Source of the DNA: Joostella atrarenae
Lineage (GTDB): Bacteria > Bacteroidota > Bacteroidia > Flavobacteriales > Flavobacteriaceae
Reading direction: 5' to 3'
Length of the DNA: 64,000 bases
NCBI RefSeq assembly: GCF_021764745.1
Contig: NZ_JAETXX010000002.1
Coordinates: 310,001-374,000 of the forward strand
Shown: one piece after another, positions 8,984-16,942 of the stretch
Layout of the letters: each line of letters begins with the position of its first letter
How positions within the stretch are numbered: position 1 is the stretch's first letter
Translations under genes and position numbers: made by a program
Notes under the pieces: model-generated
The model's input: only the letters and a program-made list of their open reading frames with translations
What the model was told of the DNA's origin: nothing
The model's database searches: none

Positions 8984-9856
8984 TTATAAAGAGAGTTTCT
9001 CTAGTGTATATTTAATTAAATTTTCTGTAGCAAGCGTAGGATTCTCAGAAAAGCTTCCATTTGGTCGATTCGCAATAATACAATTCATAGAGACTGCTTT
9101 ATGACCTAATAATTGTGCTAACCCGTAGATTCCAGCAGTTTCCATTTCTAAATTTGTTACCCTAAATCCTTTATAGTTAAAGGAAGCAAGTTTGTCATTT
9201 AGCAACGGATCTTGAGTATCTAAGCGTAATTTTCTTGATTGTGGACCATAAAAACCTACATTGGTAGCCGTAAATCCAAGATGGATTTTATCACTCATAA
9301 GTTTACTCCCTAATTCTTTGTTATAAGCAACAACATAGGGAGTAGACTTTTGATCTGACCAATCTGTATGTTTTATAATTTCTTGCTGAATTTCTGGATG
9401 CTGAATATGTTCACTTCTATAAAAGTGAAGTAAACTATCGAAACCAACTGCATACTCACTCATTAAAAAGCTGTCTGTAGGAATCTCAGTCTGTATAGAT
9501 CCACTAGTTCCAATCCTTACAATCTCTAATGATTGCAGCTTGCTTTTAACGGTACGAGTTTTAAAATCGATATTTACTAAGGCATCTAATTCATTGAATA
9601 CAATATCTATATTATCTGTTCCAATACCTGTAGAAACTACAGAAATTCTTTTATTATTAAGATACCCCGTATGAGTTACAAACTCTCTCTTTCCTTTTTT
9701 TAATTCTATACGATCAAAATATTGGGAAACGGTAGCTACTCTCTCTGGGTCACCAACAGTAATAATTGTATTTGCAATATCTTCTGGAAGTAAATTTAAA
9801 TGGTAAATGCTACCATCTTCATTTAGTATTAATTCAGATTCAGCAATTTTACTCAT
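8984..9856 (-). CDS. Nucleoside phosphorylase (uridine phosphorylase-like)
   Basis: 290 residues of the PNP/UDP superfamily. The phosphate-binding TVGDPERVATV segment is at ~33-43, followed by VVSTGIGTDN and IGTSGSIQTEI. The ribose/base motif NLEMETAGIYGLAQLLG near the C-terminus contains the Met-Glu pair that binds the ribose. It should split a nucleoside with phosphate for salvage; uridine is the likely substrate but is not proved by sequence. It lies one base downstream of the DUF1835 gene in an operon. Confidence 0.85.
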   Translation of the reverse strand: MSKIAESELILNEDGSIYHLNLLPEDIANTIITVGDPERVATVSQYFDRIELKKGKREFVTHTGYLNNKRISVVSTGIGTDNIDIVFNELDALVNIDFKTRTVKSKLQSLEIVRIGTSGSIQTEIPTDSFLMSEYAVGFDSLLHFYRSEHIQHPEIQQEIIKHTDWSDQKSTPYVVAYNKELGSKLMSDKIHLGFTATNVGFYGPQSRKLRLDTQDPLLNDKLASFNYKGFRVTNLEMETAGIYGLAQLLGHKAVSMNCIIANRPNGSFSENPTLATENLIKYTLEKLSL

Positions 9857-9857
9857 T

Positions 9858-10784
9858 CTATAATTTTAGTAATTGACCTTCCTCTTCTAAAAATAAAAAG
9901 GAATATTTTGGTGTTCCTCCTAAATACTCCTTATCGCTTCTTATGTTTGGATAGTAATTCTCTATTTTTTCAGCTACTTTAACGCCTGTTTTGGTAAGTT
10001 TTACTGGATTAAAAGATCTAAATAATGGTCTTAAATTATTTGCCATTTTAGTAAACTGCATATCTCCAAATCCATAAATACCTTGGCTACGTAGCATTTC
10101 ATTGACTATTTCTTCTTTAGAAGCTAACTTGGTATCAATACTTTTTTGAAGCATCAAGTTCTCTAATTCGTTTAAACCATTTTTTAAACTCGGAAATCTA
10201 TGAATATGAGCTTCCATAGCTTCAGAAAGAAATATAAGCTGACTCTTATTTTGTTTTATAGCATTTTGAAGTCGGATAGGATTGTTCTCGCAATAGAGTT
10301 GCCAGATATAATCACCATACTCAATATCATCTTTAGAGAGCAGAACCTTATTCTCGTATACTTCTTTTAACTTGTCATTGCTCAATGTAGAAAGTCCGTT
10401 AAGAGAATCTATATTATCATCTGGGTAAGCTAAGAAAATAGCTGCTTCTTTGCGGTTTTTCTTAAGCCAACTAATAACAGCAATCATATTTACCTGACAA
10501 AAGAGATCGCTATCAAACCACAATACAATTTCTTCTTGACTTTTCTGATTACAAAGATTTCTGTACTCTTTTAAAGTCCTATTTATAAAAGTGTCTTTCG
10601 TGATTTTATAAGCCCTATTAAGATACTCATATCGGTGACGCCAAAAGGTTTCACTACCAACTTCATTAGTAGTTTTTCCTTCACATAGCATTTCTCGCCA
10701 TGTAATAATATCACCAGAAATATTTAACTTATTTAAAACAGCAGTAAAGCTGTCTCCGTTTGTAATATGTAGTGTATTTGCCAT
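9858..10784 (-). CDS. DUF1835 domain-containing protein
   Basis: 308 residues of the DUF1835 family, recognised from the N-terminal LHITNGDSF, the ITWREMLCEG motif and EIVLWFDSDLFCQVN, which are typical of these proteins. The biochemical function is unknown. There are no membrane segments or signal peptide. It sits one base upstream of the nucleoside phosphorylase, so the two are co-transcribed. A TTG / 19 bases / TACATTTA promoter-like pair lies just upstream (complement of about 10805-10835). Confidence 0.8.
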   Translation of the reverse strand: MANTLHITNGDSFTAVLNKLNISGDIITWREMLCEGKTTNEVGSETFWRHRYEYLNRAYKITKDTFINRTLKEYRNLCNQKSQEEIVLWFDSDLFCQVNMIAVISWLKKNRKEAAIFLAYPDDNIDSLNGLSTLSNDKLKEVYENKVLLSKDDIEYGDYIWQLYCENNPIRLQNAIKQNKSQLIFLSEAMEAHIHRFPSLKNGLNELENLMLQKSIDTKLASKEEIVNEMLRSQGIYGFGDMQFTKMANNLRPLFRSFNPVKLTKTGVKVAEKIENYYPNIRSDKEYLGGTPKYSFLFLEEEGQLLKL

Positions 10785-10938
10785 TTTAATATAGGTTAGA
10801 GGAATGTAAATGTATTAATTAAGGGTTAAAAAACAATAAAATATGTATTAATTCTATAACGTTAGAACTAACATATTATTTGATATAGAAATACATTTTG
10901 CGGTAAGTACTGCTATTGCTAAAGTTATCGATAAACTA

Positions 10939-11268
10939 CTAACCACCAACACGTTTAACCTTAAAGCCTTTTTCTTTTAGCATAGTCATTATTTTATCCC
11001 TGTAGTCTCCTTGGATAATTATTTTATCATCCTTAAAGGAACCTCCAACACTCAATTTGGTTTTTAATTCTTTGGCCAATTTTTTAAAATCCTCTGTAGC
11101 GCCAGTATAGCCATCAATTATAGTGATAGGCTTTCCTTTTCGCTTTTCGTATTTACAAAGCAACGGTTCATCTTGCATCCAAATCTCATCTTTTCCATCT
11201 TCTTTTTGTGGTTCTTCTTGAAACTCATGATCTGGAAATAAGTTTTTAAGCTGATCTTGTATGTCCAT
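10939..11268 (-). CDS. SUI1/eIF1-family translation factor (YciH-like)
   Basis: 109 residues. The C-terminal ~70 form a SUI1 domain: KRKGKPITIIDGYTG, then KELKTKLSVGGSFKDDKI and the final IIQGDYRDKIMTMLKEKGFK, characteristic of bacterial YciH and archaeal/eukaryotic eIF1. The N-terminal ~40 residues are acidic. YciH can affect start-site discrimination on the 30S subunit, but its normal role in bacteria is uncertain. It is 23 bases downstream of the oxygenase gene on the same strand. Confidence 0.88.
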   Translation of the reverse strand: MDIQDQLKNLFPDHEFQEEPQKEDGKDEIWMQDEPLLCKYEKRKGKPITIIDGYTGATEDFKKLAKELKTKLSVGGSFKDDKIIIQGDYRDKIMTMLKEKGFKVKRVGG

Positions 11269-11291
11269 TATAATATTGTATTCTTAAAAAA

Positions 11292-12242
11292 TTACTTTTT
11301 AATTAATCCCAACTCTATTAAACGCTCATGAAGAAATTCTCCAGAAGTAATATCATCATATAATTTAGGATGGTCTTCATCTATACAGTTTTCCAAAACA
11401 TTTAAAGGCATATCGCTTACAGGATGCATAAAAAATGGAACAGAATATCTAGAAGTACCCCAAAGTTCTTTAGGCGGGTTTATTACTTGATGAATTGTAG
11501 ATTTCAACTTGTTATTAGTATGTCTAGAAAGCATATCCCCAACGTTAATCATTAATTCGTCTGGCGCTGCAATAGCATCAATCCATTCTCCTTCATGATT
11601 CTGAACTTGCAATCCTCTTCCTTGCGCACCCATTAACAAGGTTATTAAATTTATATCCCCATGAGCTGCTGCTCTTACTGCATTTTTTGGTTCTTCTTTA
11701 ATTGGAGGATAATGAATTGGTCTAAGAATAGAGTTTCCATTCTTAATATATTTATCAAAATAAACTTCGTCTAAGTCTAAATGAAGCGCCAAAGCTCTTA
11801 AAACATACTTTGCTGTTTTCTCTAACTGCTTATAAGTTTCTTTCCCTACTTCATTAAAGTTAGGAAGCTCTTTTACTTGTACGTTATCTGGATATTCCTC
11901 TGCTAATTTAGCATCATCTTCTACATATTGTCCAAAATGCCAAAACTCCTTTAAATCGCCTTCTTTTCTTCCTTTAGCATGTTCTTTTCCAAAAGAAGTA
12001 TATCCTCTTTGTCCTCCAATACCTTCAATCTCATATTTATCCTTAACTTCACTCGGGAGGTCAAAGAATTTCTTTATCTCAGCATATAAGTTGTCAATCA
12101 ACTTTTCAGACAGGAAATGACCTTTTAAAGCCACAAAACCTATCTCTTCATATGCTTTACCTATTTCAGCTATAAATTTCTGCTTACGATTTGGATCTTC
12201 AGAAAGAAAATCGCCTAAATCTACACTTGGTATCTTATTCAT
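11292..12242 (-). CDS. 2-oxoglutarate/Fe(II)-dependent oxygenase (isopenicillin N synthase-like)
   Basis: 316 residues with the DIOX N-terminal region (PSVDLGDFL, EEIGFVALKGH) and a double-stranded beta-helix core. The Fe(II) facial triad is His194-x-Asp196 (HGDINLITLL) and His251 (STIHQV). Arg265 and Ser267 (RYS) form the RxS motif that binds the 2-oxoglutarate carboxylate. The plant GA-oxidase-like architecture is common in flavobacteria, but the substrate is unknown. Upstream is a divergent E1 gene; each has its own TACATTTG element. Confidence 0.85.
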   Translation of the reverse strand: MNKIPSVDLGDFLSEDPNRKQKFIAEIGKAYEEIGFVALKGHFLSEKLIDNLYAEIKKFFDLPSEVKDKYEIEGIGGQRGYTSFGKEHAKGRKEGDLKEFWHFGQYVEDDAKLAEEYPDNVQVKELPNFNEVGKETYKQLEKTAKYVLRALALHLDLDEVYFDKYIKNGNSILRPIHYPPIKEEPKNAVRAAAHGDINLITLLMGAQGRGLQVQNHEGEWIDAIAAPDELMINVGDMLSRHTNNKLKSTIHQVINPPKELWGTSRYSVPFFMHPVSDMPLNVLENCIDEDHPKLYDDITSGEFLHERLIELGLIKK

Positions 12243-12282
12243 TTTTATACAATTTTATACGGCATAAGCCTGAGATATCTAA

Positions 12283-12290
12283 CAAATGTA
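12283..12290 (-). promoter_or_regulatory. -7 promoter element for the 2OG-oxygenase gene
   Basis: The minus strand reads TACATTTG, an exact TAnnTTTG match, 41 bases upstream of the oxygenase ATG. The divergent E1 gene has the identical octamer at 12444-12451. Confidence 0.55.
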
Positions 12291-12443
12291 GCGAATTATG
12301 ATTATTTAATAATTCGGCTTAGTATTTTTTATAGAAATCAAGGTTTATTAATTGTTGAATTATTTATTGCTGATTGTCTTTACTATCCTTGAAATTATGC
12401 TTTTTGAGAATTAAAATTTATAGGATGCTTATTGTTATTTTTC

Positions 12444-12451
12444 TACATTTG
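12444..12451 (+). promoter_or_regulatory. -7 promoter element that decides the E1 start
   Basis: TACATTTG matches TAnnTTTG. Transcription would begin near 12458, essentially on the GTG at 12460. That GTG would have no leader, so the ATG at 12469 or 12484 is the more likely start codon. Confidence 0.55.
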
Positions 12452-12468
12452 ATACAAATGTGTTTAAT

Positions 12469-14472
12469 ATGAATGATACATCCATGAGTACCTTTTTTGA
12501 TTATAACAGACAAGACATAGATTCTGAAACGCTTCTTTTATTGTATCGAAATATGTTGAAGTCTAGAATGATAGAAGAAAAGATGCTGGTTTTGCTAAGA
12601 CAAGGAAAAGTTTCTAAATGGTTTAGTGGAATAGGGCAGGAAGCCATTGCTGTAGGAGTAACAATGTCTTTAAATACTGATGAGTATATTCTTCCGATGC
12701 ATAGAAACTTAGGGGTGTTTACAACAAGAGAGATCCCTTTAAACAGGCTTTTTTCACAGTGGCAAGGAAAAGCAAACGGTTTTACCAATGGGAGGGATCG
12801 TAGTTTCCACTTCGGAACTCAAGAATATAAGATTGTTGGAATGATTTCTCATTTAGGTCCACAATTAGGTGTTGCAGATGGAATTGCTTTAGCACATAAA
12901 TTAAGGAATGAAAAAAAGGTAACAGCTGTTTTTACGGGAGAAGGGGGTACAAGTGAAGGTGATTTTCATGAGGCACTGAATATTGCTTCCGTTTGGTCGT
13001 TACCTGTGATGTTTTGCGTTGAAAATAATGGTTATGGGCTCTCAACGCCCACTTCAGAACAATATAAGTGTATAAATATTGCTGATAAAGGTGTAGGTTA
13101 TGGGATGGAATCTCATATAATTGAAGGAAACAATATCTTAGAAGTTTACAGAAAAGTCAAAGACATTGCCGAAAGCATAAGAAATGAACCACGTCCTGTT
13201 TTATTAGAGTTTAAGACTTTTAGGATGCGTGGCCATGAGGAAGCAAGTGGAATTAAATATGTGCCTGAAGATTTAATTGCTGAATGGAGAACTAAAGACC
13301 CATTATTAAATTATAGAGAATACTTATTTAATGAAGAAGTTTTATCTGTTGCTACTGAAGAATCTTATCGAAGTAAAATACAATCGGAAATAGATGAGAA
13401 TTTACAGATTTCAAGTGCAGAAAAAGAAATTTCTTCTACTGAATCAAAAGAATTAAGTAGTATATTTCATACGTTTCAAAATGAAGAAGTTAATCCGAAT
13501 CAGACTAAAAAAAACATCCGATTTGTAGATGCTGTTTCAGATGGTTTAAAGGAGAGTATGCTAAAGCATAATGACCTCGTAATTATGGGACAAGATATCG
13601 CCGATTATGGAGGAGTTTTTAAGGTTACAGAAGGTTTTGTTGAGCAATTTGGAGCAGATAGAATAAGAAACACGCCAATTTGCGAATCTGGGATTGTTTC
13701 TACCGCTATGGGACTCTCTATTAACGGGATGAAGGCTGTCGTAGAAATGCAATTTGCAGATTTTGCTTCTAGTGGCTTTAATCCAATAGTAAATTACTTG
13801 GCAAAATCTTATTACCGATGGGAACAGAAAGCAGATGTAGTTATAAGAATGCCCTGTGGTGGCGGTGTGGGAGCAGGTCCTTTTCATTCACAATCTAATG
13901 AAGCTTGGTTTACAAAAACACCTGGATTAAAAGTAGTTTATCCCGCTTTTCCAGAGGATGCAAAAGGATTATTGATTTCAGCAATAAACGATCCCAATCC
14001 TGTCATGTTTTTTGAGCATAAAGGATTGTACAGAAGTATTTCTCAAGAGGTTCCAGAAGGATATTACAATACTCCAATAGGGAAAGCTAAAATAGTGAGA
14101 GAAGGCGATAAGGCTACAATTATAACTTATGGAAGTGGCGTCCATTGGGCCTTAGATCTTTTAGAAGTTGCTAATGATTTATCAGTGGAAATTATTGATT
14201 TACGAACGCTTTCCCCTTTAGATACGGAGACTATATATAATTCAGTTAAAAAAACAGGGCGCGCACTAATTTTACAAGAAGATACCTTATTTGGTGGTAT
14301 TTCTAGTGATATTTCAGCAATGATTACAGAAAATTGTTTTACTTATTTAGATGCTCCCATAAAAAGGGTCGCGAGTTTAGATACTCCGATTCCATTTGCT
14401 AAGTCGTTGGAAAATCAGTTTTTAGCCAAATCTAAGCTTGAAAAATCACTGTATGAACTGTTAGATTTTTAG
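12469..14472 (+). CDS. Fused 2-oxoacid dehydrogenase E1 alpha/beta (thiamine-diphosphate dependent)
   Basis: About 667 residues with both E1 subunits in one chain. Residues ~1-310 are the alpha part: LLRQGKVSKWFSGIGQEA, the thiamine-diphosphate motif FTGEGGTSEGDFHEALN...ENNGYGLSTP, and the phosphorylation-loop-like RMRGHEEASG. Residues ~340-667 are the transketolase-like beta part: MGQDIADYGGVFKVTEGF, NTPICESGIVS, and a C-terminal transketolase domain. It should decarboxylate a branched-chain 2-oxoacid or pyruvate in an E1-E2-E3 complex. No E2 or E3 gene is adjacent. An upstream GTG (12460) would lengthen it by three codons, but the promoter overlaps it; Met at 12484 is also possible. Confidence 0.9.
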   Translation: MNDTSMSTFFDYNRQDIDSETLLLLYRNMLKSRMIEEKMLVLLRQGKVSKWFSGIGQEAIAVGVTMSLNTDEYILPMHRNLGVFTTREIPLNRLFSQWQGKANGFTNGRDRSFHFGTQEYKIVGMISHLGPQLGVADGIALAHKLRNEKKVTAVFTGEGGTSEGDFHEALNIASVWSLPVMFCVENNGYGLSTPTSEQYKCINIADKGVGYGMESHIIEGNNILEVYRKVKDIAESIRNEPRPVLLEFKTFRMRGHEEASGIKYVPEDLIAEWRTKDPLLNYREYLFNEEVLSVATEESYRSKIQSEIDENLQISSAEKEISSTESKELSSIFHTFQNEEVNPNQTKKNIRFVDAVSDGLKESMLKHNDLVIMGQDIADYGGVFKVTEGFVEQFGADRIRNTPICESGIVSTAMGLSINGMKAVVEMQFADFASSGFNPIVNYLAKSYYRWEQKADVVIRMPCGGGVGAGPFHSQSNEAWFTKTPGLKVVYPAFPEDAKGLLISAINDPNPVMFFEHKGLYRSISQEVPEGYYNTPIGKAKIVREGDKATIITYGSGVHWALDLLEVANDLSVEIIDLRTLSPLDTETIYNSVKKTGRALILQEDTLFGGISSDISAMITENCFTYLDAPIKRVASLDTPIPFAKSLENQFLAKSKLEKSLYELLDF

Positions 14473-14584
14473 AATATTTACGAATTAATGTTTTGTTAAT
14501 TTAACAAGATAATACTTATTTTCAACAGCATTTTTATTATCTTAGTAAATAGATAAATTATTATATACTATAAACTAAAACAAC

Positions 14585-15085
14585 ATGAAAAATAAGGCGT
14601 ATATTTTTATACTATTGATGTCTTTCGTTTTAACCTCATGCGGGAGCTTGAGTAAAGAAAACAGAGATAATCGTAAATCCTTAGATGGTACTTGGAAATT
14701 GACCAATATAGATTATCAGAATAACGAAGGGTATTTTAAATCTATATTATTTAACGACGTATCAGCAAAGTGCTTCAGAGGTAGCGAATGGTTTTTCCGT
14801 TCTAATAATAGCACAGGATTTTACAATATCTTAGAACCTGGAAGTTGTGCTCCTGGTCAACGTAATATCCGTTGGTCTATTCAAGATGACGCGAATGGAA
14901 ATCCAACAAAATTTCAATTTAAATTTACTGATGAGAAGAAAAATGATATTGGAGGAGGATATGGTTATGTATTCCAAATCAATTCTTTATCACCAGAAAA
15001 AATGGTAATCTCAGCCGATGCTGCTGTAGATAATGGTTCCGTAACTGTAGTTTACGAATTCACAAAAATAGCATCACTTAGATAA
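14585..15085 (+). CDS. Lipocalin-like lipoprotein
   Basis: 166 residues. The signal peptide ends in a lipobox (VLTSC, Cys near residue 20), so it is a lipoprotein. The mature part starts SLDGTWKLTNIDY, a lipocalin-like opening, and is rich in beta strands with two cysteines (AKCF and SCAPG) that could form a disulfide. Function is unknown. It lies 28 bases before an OmpA-family lipoprotein in a two-gene unit commonly seen in flavobacteria, which suggests a cell-envelope role. Confidence 0.75.
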   Translation: MKNKAYIFILLMSFVLTSCGSLSKENRDNRKSLDGTWKLTNIDYQNNEGYFKSILFNDVSAKCFRGSEWFFRSNNSTGFYNILEPGSCAPGQRNIRWSIQDDANGNPTKFQFKFTDEKKNDIGGGYGYVFQINSLSPEKMVISADAAVDNGSVTVVYEFTKIASLR

Positions 15086-15113
15086 TTAATAAAAAAACTA
15101 TATCAACATCATT

Positions 15114-15800
15114 ATGAAAAGAATCATATTAAAAAGTAGTATTGTATTAACTTCATTATTAATGCTAGTTAGTTGTGAGGCTATACAGAACTCCAATAAT
15201 AAACAGAGAGGAACGGCAATAGGGGCTGGTTCTGGTGCTGCAATTGGAGGAATCATTGGAAATAACGTAGGAGATGGAAATAATTCTGTCTTAGGAGCTA
15301 TTATTGGAGCAGCCGTTGGTGGTGCTGTTGGTAATAGAATTGGGAACAAAATGGATAGAAACGCAGAAGCTATTGAGGAAGCAATCCCTGGTGCTGAAGT
15401 AACTAGAATCGGAGAAGGTATTAATGTTACTTTTGATGAAAATAGCGGTGTTAAATTCCAATTGAATTCTGCTGATATTTCTGCTGAAGGTCAAGAAACA
15501 CTTAGAAAAATGGCTGAAGTATTTGTAGAATATGATGATACAAATATTTTGATCGAAGGACATACAGATAGTTCTGGAGCCGATTCATACAACCTTTCTC
15601 TTTCTGAAAAAAGAGCTAAGTCTGTAGCTAGTTTTCTTCAAGCTAATGGAGTTTCTTCATCTAGAATGACAACAAAATGGTACGGAGAAACACAACCTAA
15701 ATTTGATAATAATACTGAAGAAGGACGTGTTAAAAACAGACGTGTAGAACTTGGTATTGTAGCAAGTGATGAAATGATTCAGGATGCTAAAACTCAGTAA
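15114..15800 (+). CDS. OmpA-family lipoprotein with glycine-zipper segment
   Basis: 228 residues. The signal peptide ends in a lipobox (LVSC). Residues ~32-85 are a glycine-zipper region with repeated AIGAGSGAAIGGIIG-type segments. The C-terminal ~115 residues form an OmpA peptidoglycan-binding domain: ILIEGHTDSSG, NLSLSEKRAKSVASFL and NRRVELGI are the diagnostic stretches. It should tether the outer membrane to peptidoglycan. It is co-transcribed with the lipocalin-like gene and ends at a strong terminator. Confidence 0.92.
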   Translation: MKRIILKSSIVLTSLLMLVSCEAIQNSNNKQRGTAIGAGSGAAIGGIIGNNVGDGNNSVLGAIIGAAVGGAVGNRIGNKMDRNAEAIEEAIPGAEVTRIGEGINVTFDENSGVKFQLNSADISAEGQETLRKMAEVFVEYDDTNILIEGHTDSSGADSYNLSLSEKRAKSVASFLQANGVSSSRMTTKWYGETQPKFDNNTEEGRVKNRRVELGIVASDEMIQDAKTQ

Positions 15801-15820
15801 TCATAATATATTATAATTTC

Positions 15821-15850
15821 AAGTCCGATTTTAAGTAATCGGACTTTTTT
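15821..15850 (+). terminator. Rho-independent terminator after the OmpA gene
   Basis: AAGTCCGAT (15821-15829) pairs perfectly with ATCGGACTT (15838-15846) and is followed by a T run. It closes the lipocalin-OmpA unit. Confidence 0.85.
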
Positions 15851-15880
15851 GTTTTGAAACTAATTTAAAACTTAAACATT

Positions 15881-16744
15881 ATGAAGATTATAAACATTAG
15901 AATTTTAATACTCATCGTTATAATAATTGTCGCGGTGGGTTGTAAAGATCAAAAGAAAGAAAAAGAAGGGGTAATAAATGAGCCTGAAATAGAAATTCCT
16001 CAAGATGAACCTAAAGTTACAGTAGTGCAAGGGGAGGAAGTAAGTTATAAAACCGATTCAACAACCATGAAAGGGTACATTTCTTACAATCCAGAATTAG
16101 AAGGAAAAAGACCTGGGATATTGGTTGTTCACGAATGGTGGGGACACAATAAATACAGCCGTGAAAGAGCAGATAAATTAGCAGAATTAGGATATGTAGC
16201 ATTGGCTGTAGATATGTATGGAGATGGTAAACAAGCCCAACATCCAGATGACGCAGGGAAGTTTGCAGGAATGGTAATGAAAAATATAGATGTAGCAAAA
16301 GCTAGATTTGACGCTGCTTTGTCTGTTCTAAAAAGCAATCCTCATGTGGATCAAGAGAAAATTGCTGCGATAGGTTACTGCTTCGGAGGAAGTGTAGTTT
16401 TAACAATGGCAAATATGGGCGAAGATTTAGATGCTGTTGCTGCTTTTCATAGTGGAGTTCAACTTCCTGTAATGCCATCAGAAGATATTAAGGCAAAAAT
16501 ATTGGTGTGTAATGGTGCCGAAGATCCTTTCGTTTCTGAAGAGTCTATTATTAATTACACAAAAGCAATGGATAGTGTGAATGCCGATTATGAGTATATA
16601 GCTTATGAAGATGCTGTACATGCATTTACAAGCAAAGATGCAGATTCTTTGGGTAAGAAATTTGATTTGCCATTGGCGTATAATAAACAAGCTGATGAGA
16701 AATCTTGGGAGGAACTGAAGAAGCTCCTAAATGAAGTTTTTTAA
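15881..16744 (+). CDS. Dienelactone-hydrolase-family lipoprotein
   Basis: 287 residues. An N-terminal hydrophobic segment ends in VAVGC (Cys21), a lipobox, so the enzyme is probably membrane-anchored in the periplasm. The alpha/beta hydrolase of the dienelactone hydrolase type has all expected residues: Glu85 (VVHEWWG), nucleophile Cys167 (IGYCFGGS), Asp215 (GAEDPF) and His247 (VHAFTS). The cysteine nucleophile marks the DLH family rather than serine esterases. The natural substrate is unknown. It is flanked by terminators on both sides, so it is a single-gene unit. Confidence 0.88.
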   Translation: MKIINIRILILIVIIIVAVGCKDQKKEKEGVINEPEIEIPQDEPKVTVVQGEEVSYKTDSTTMKGYISYNPELEGKRPGILVVHEWWGHNKYSRERADKLAELGYVALAVDMYGDGKQAQHPDDAGKFAGMVMKNIDVAKARFDAALSVLKSNPHVDQEKIAAIGYCFGGSVVLTMANMGEDLDAVAAFHSGVQLPVMPSEDIKAKILVCNGAEDPFVSEESIINYTKAMDSVNADYEYIAYEDAVHAFTSKDADSLGKKFDLPLAYNKQADEKSWEELKKLLNEVF

Positions 16745-16786
16745 TCTTTTCAATTAAAGTTTAATACAAACACATTAACAATCATT

Positions 16787-16813
16787 AAATCCGAGTTCGC
16801 GCTCGGATTTTTT
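16787..16813 (+). terminator. Rho-independent terminator after the dienelactone-hydrolase gene
   Basis: AAATCCGAG (16787-16795) pairs with CTCGGATTT (16802-16810) around a TTCGCG loop and is followed by T residues. Confidence 0.85.
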
Positions 16814-16942
16814 GTTTTACATTGAATTGATTCTGTTAAAAAATCTTAATCCTCGTTAAAGTCCATTAAAACATATGGTTACCTCTTAAAACAATTGTAA
16901 CTTATAGGTTAGATAAATCAAATAAACCTAAAAATTCAACTA

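Noticed and set aside
10861-10872. GTTAG-AA-CTAAC dyad downstream of the SUI1 gene
   Set aside because: Arms only five bases, no T run, and no nearby regulator.
14493-14507. TTGTTAA-T-TTAACAA inverted repeat after the E1 gene, as a terminator
   Set aside because: All A/T stem without a following T run; too weak to call.
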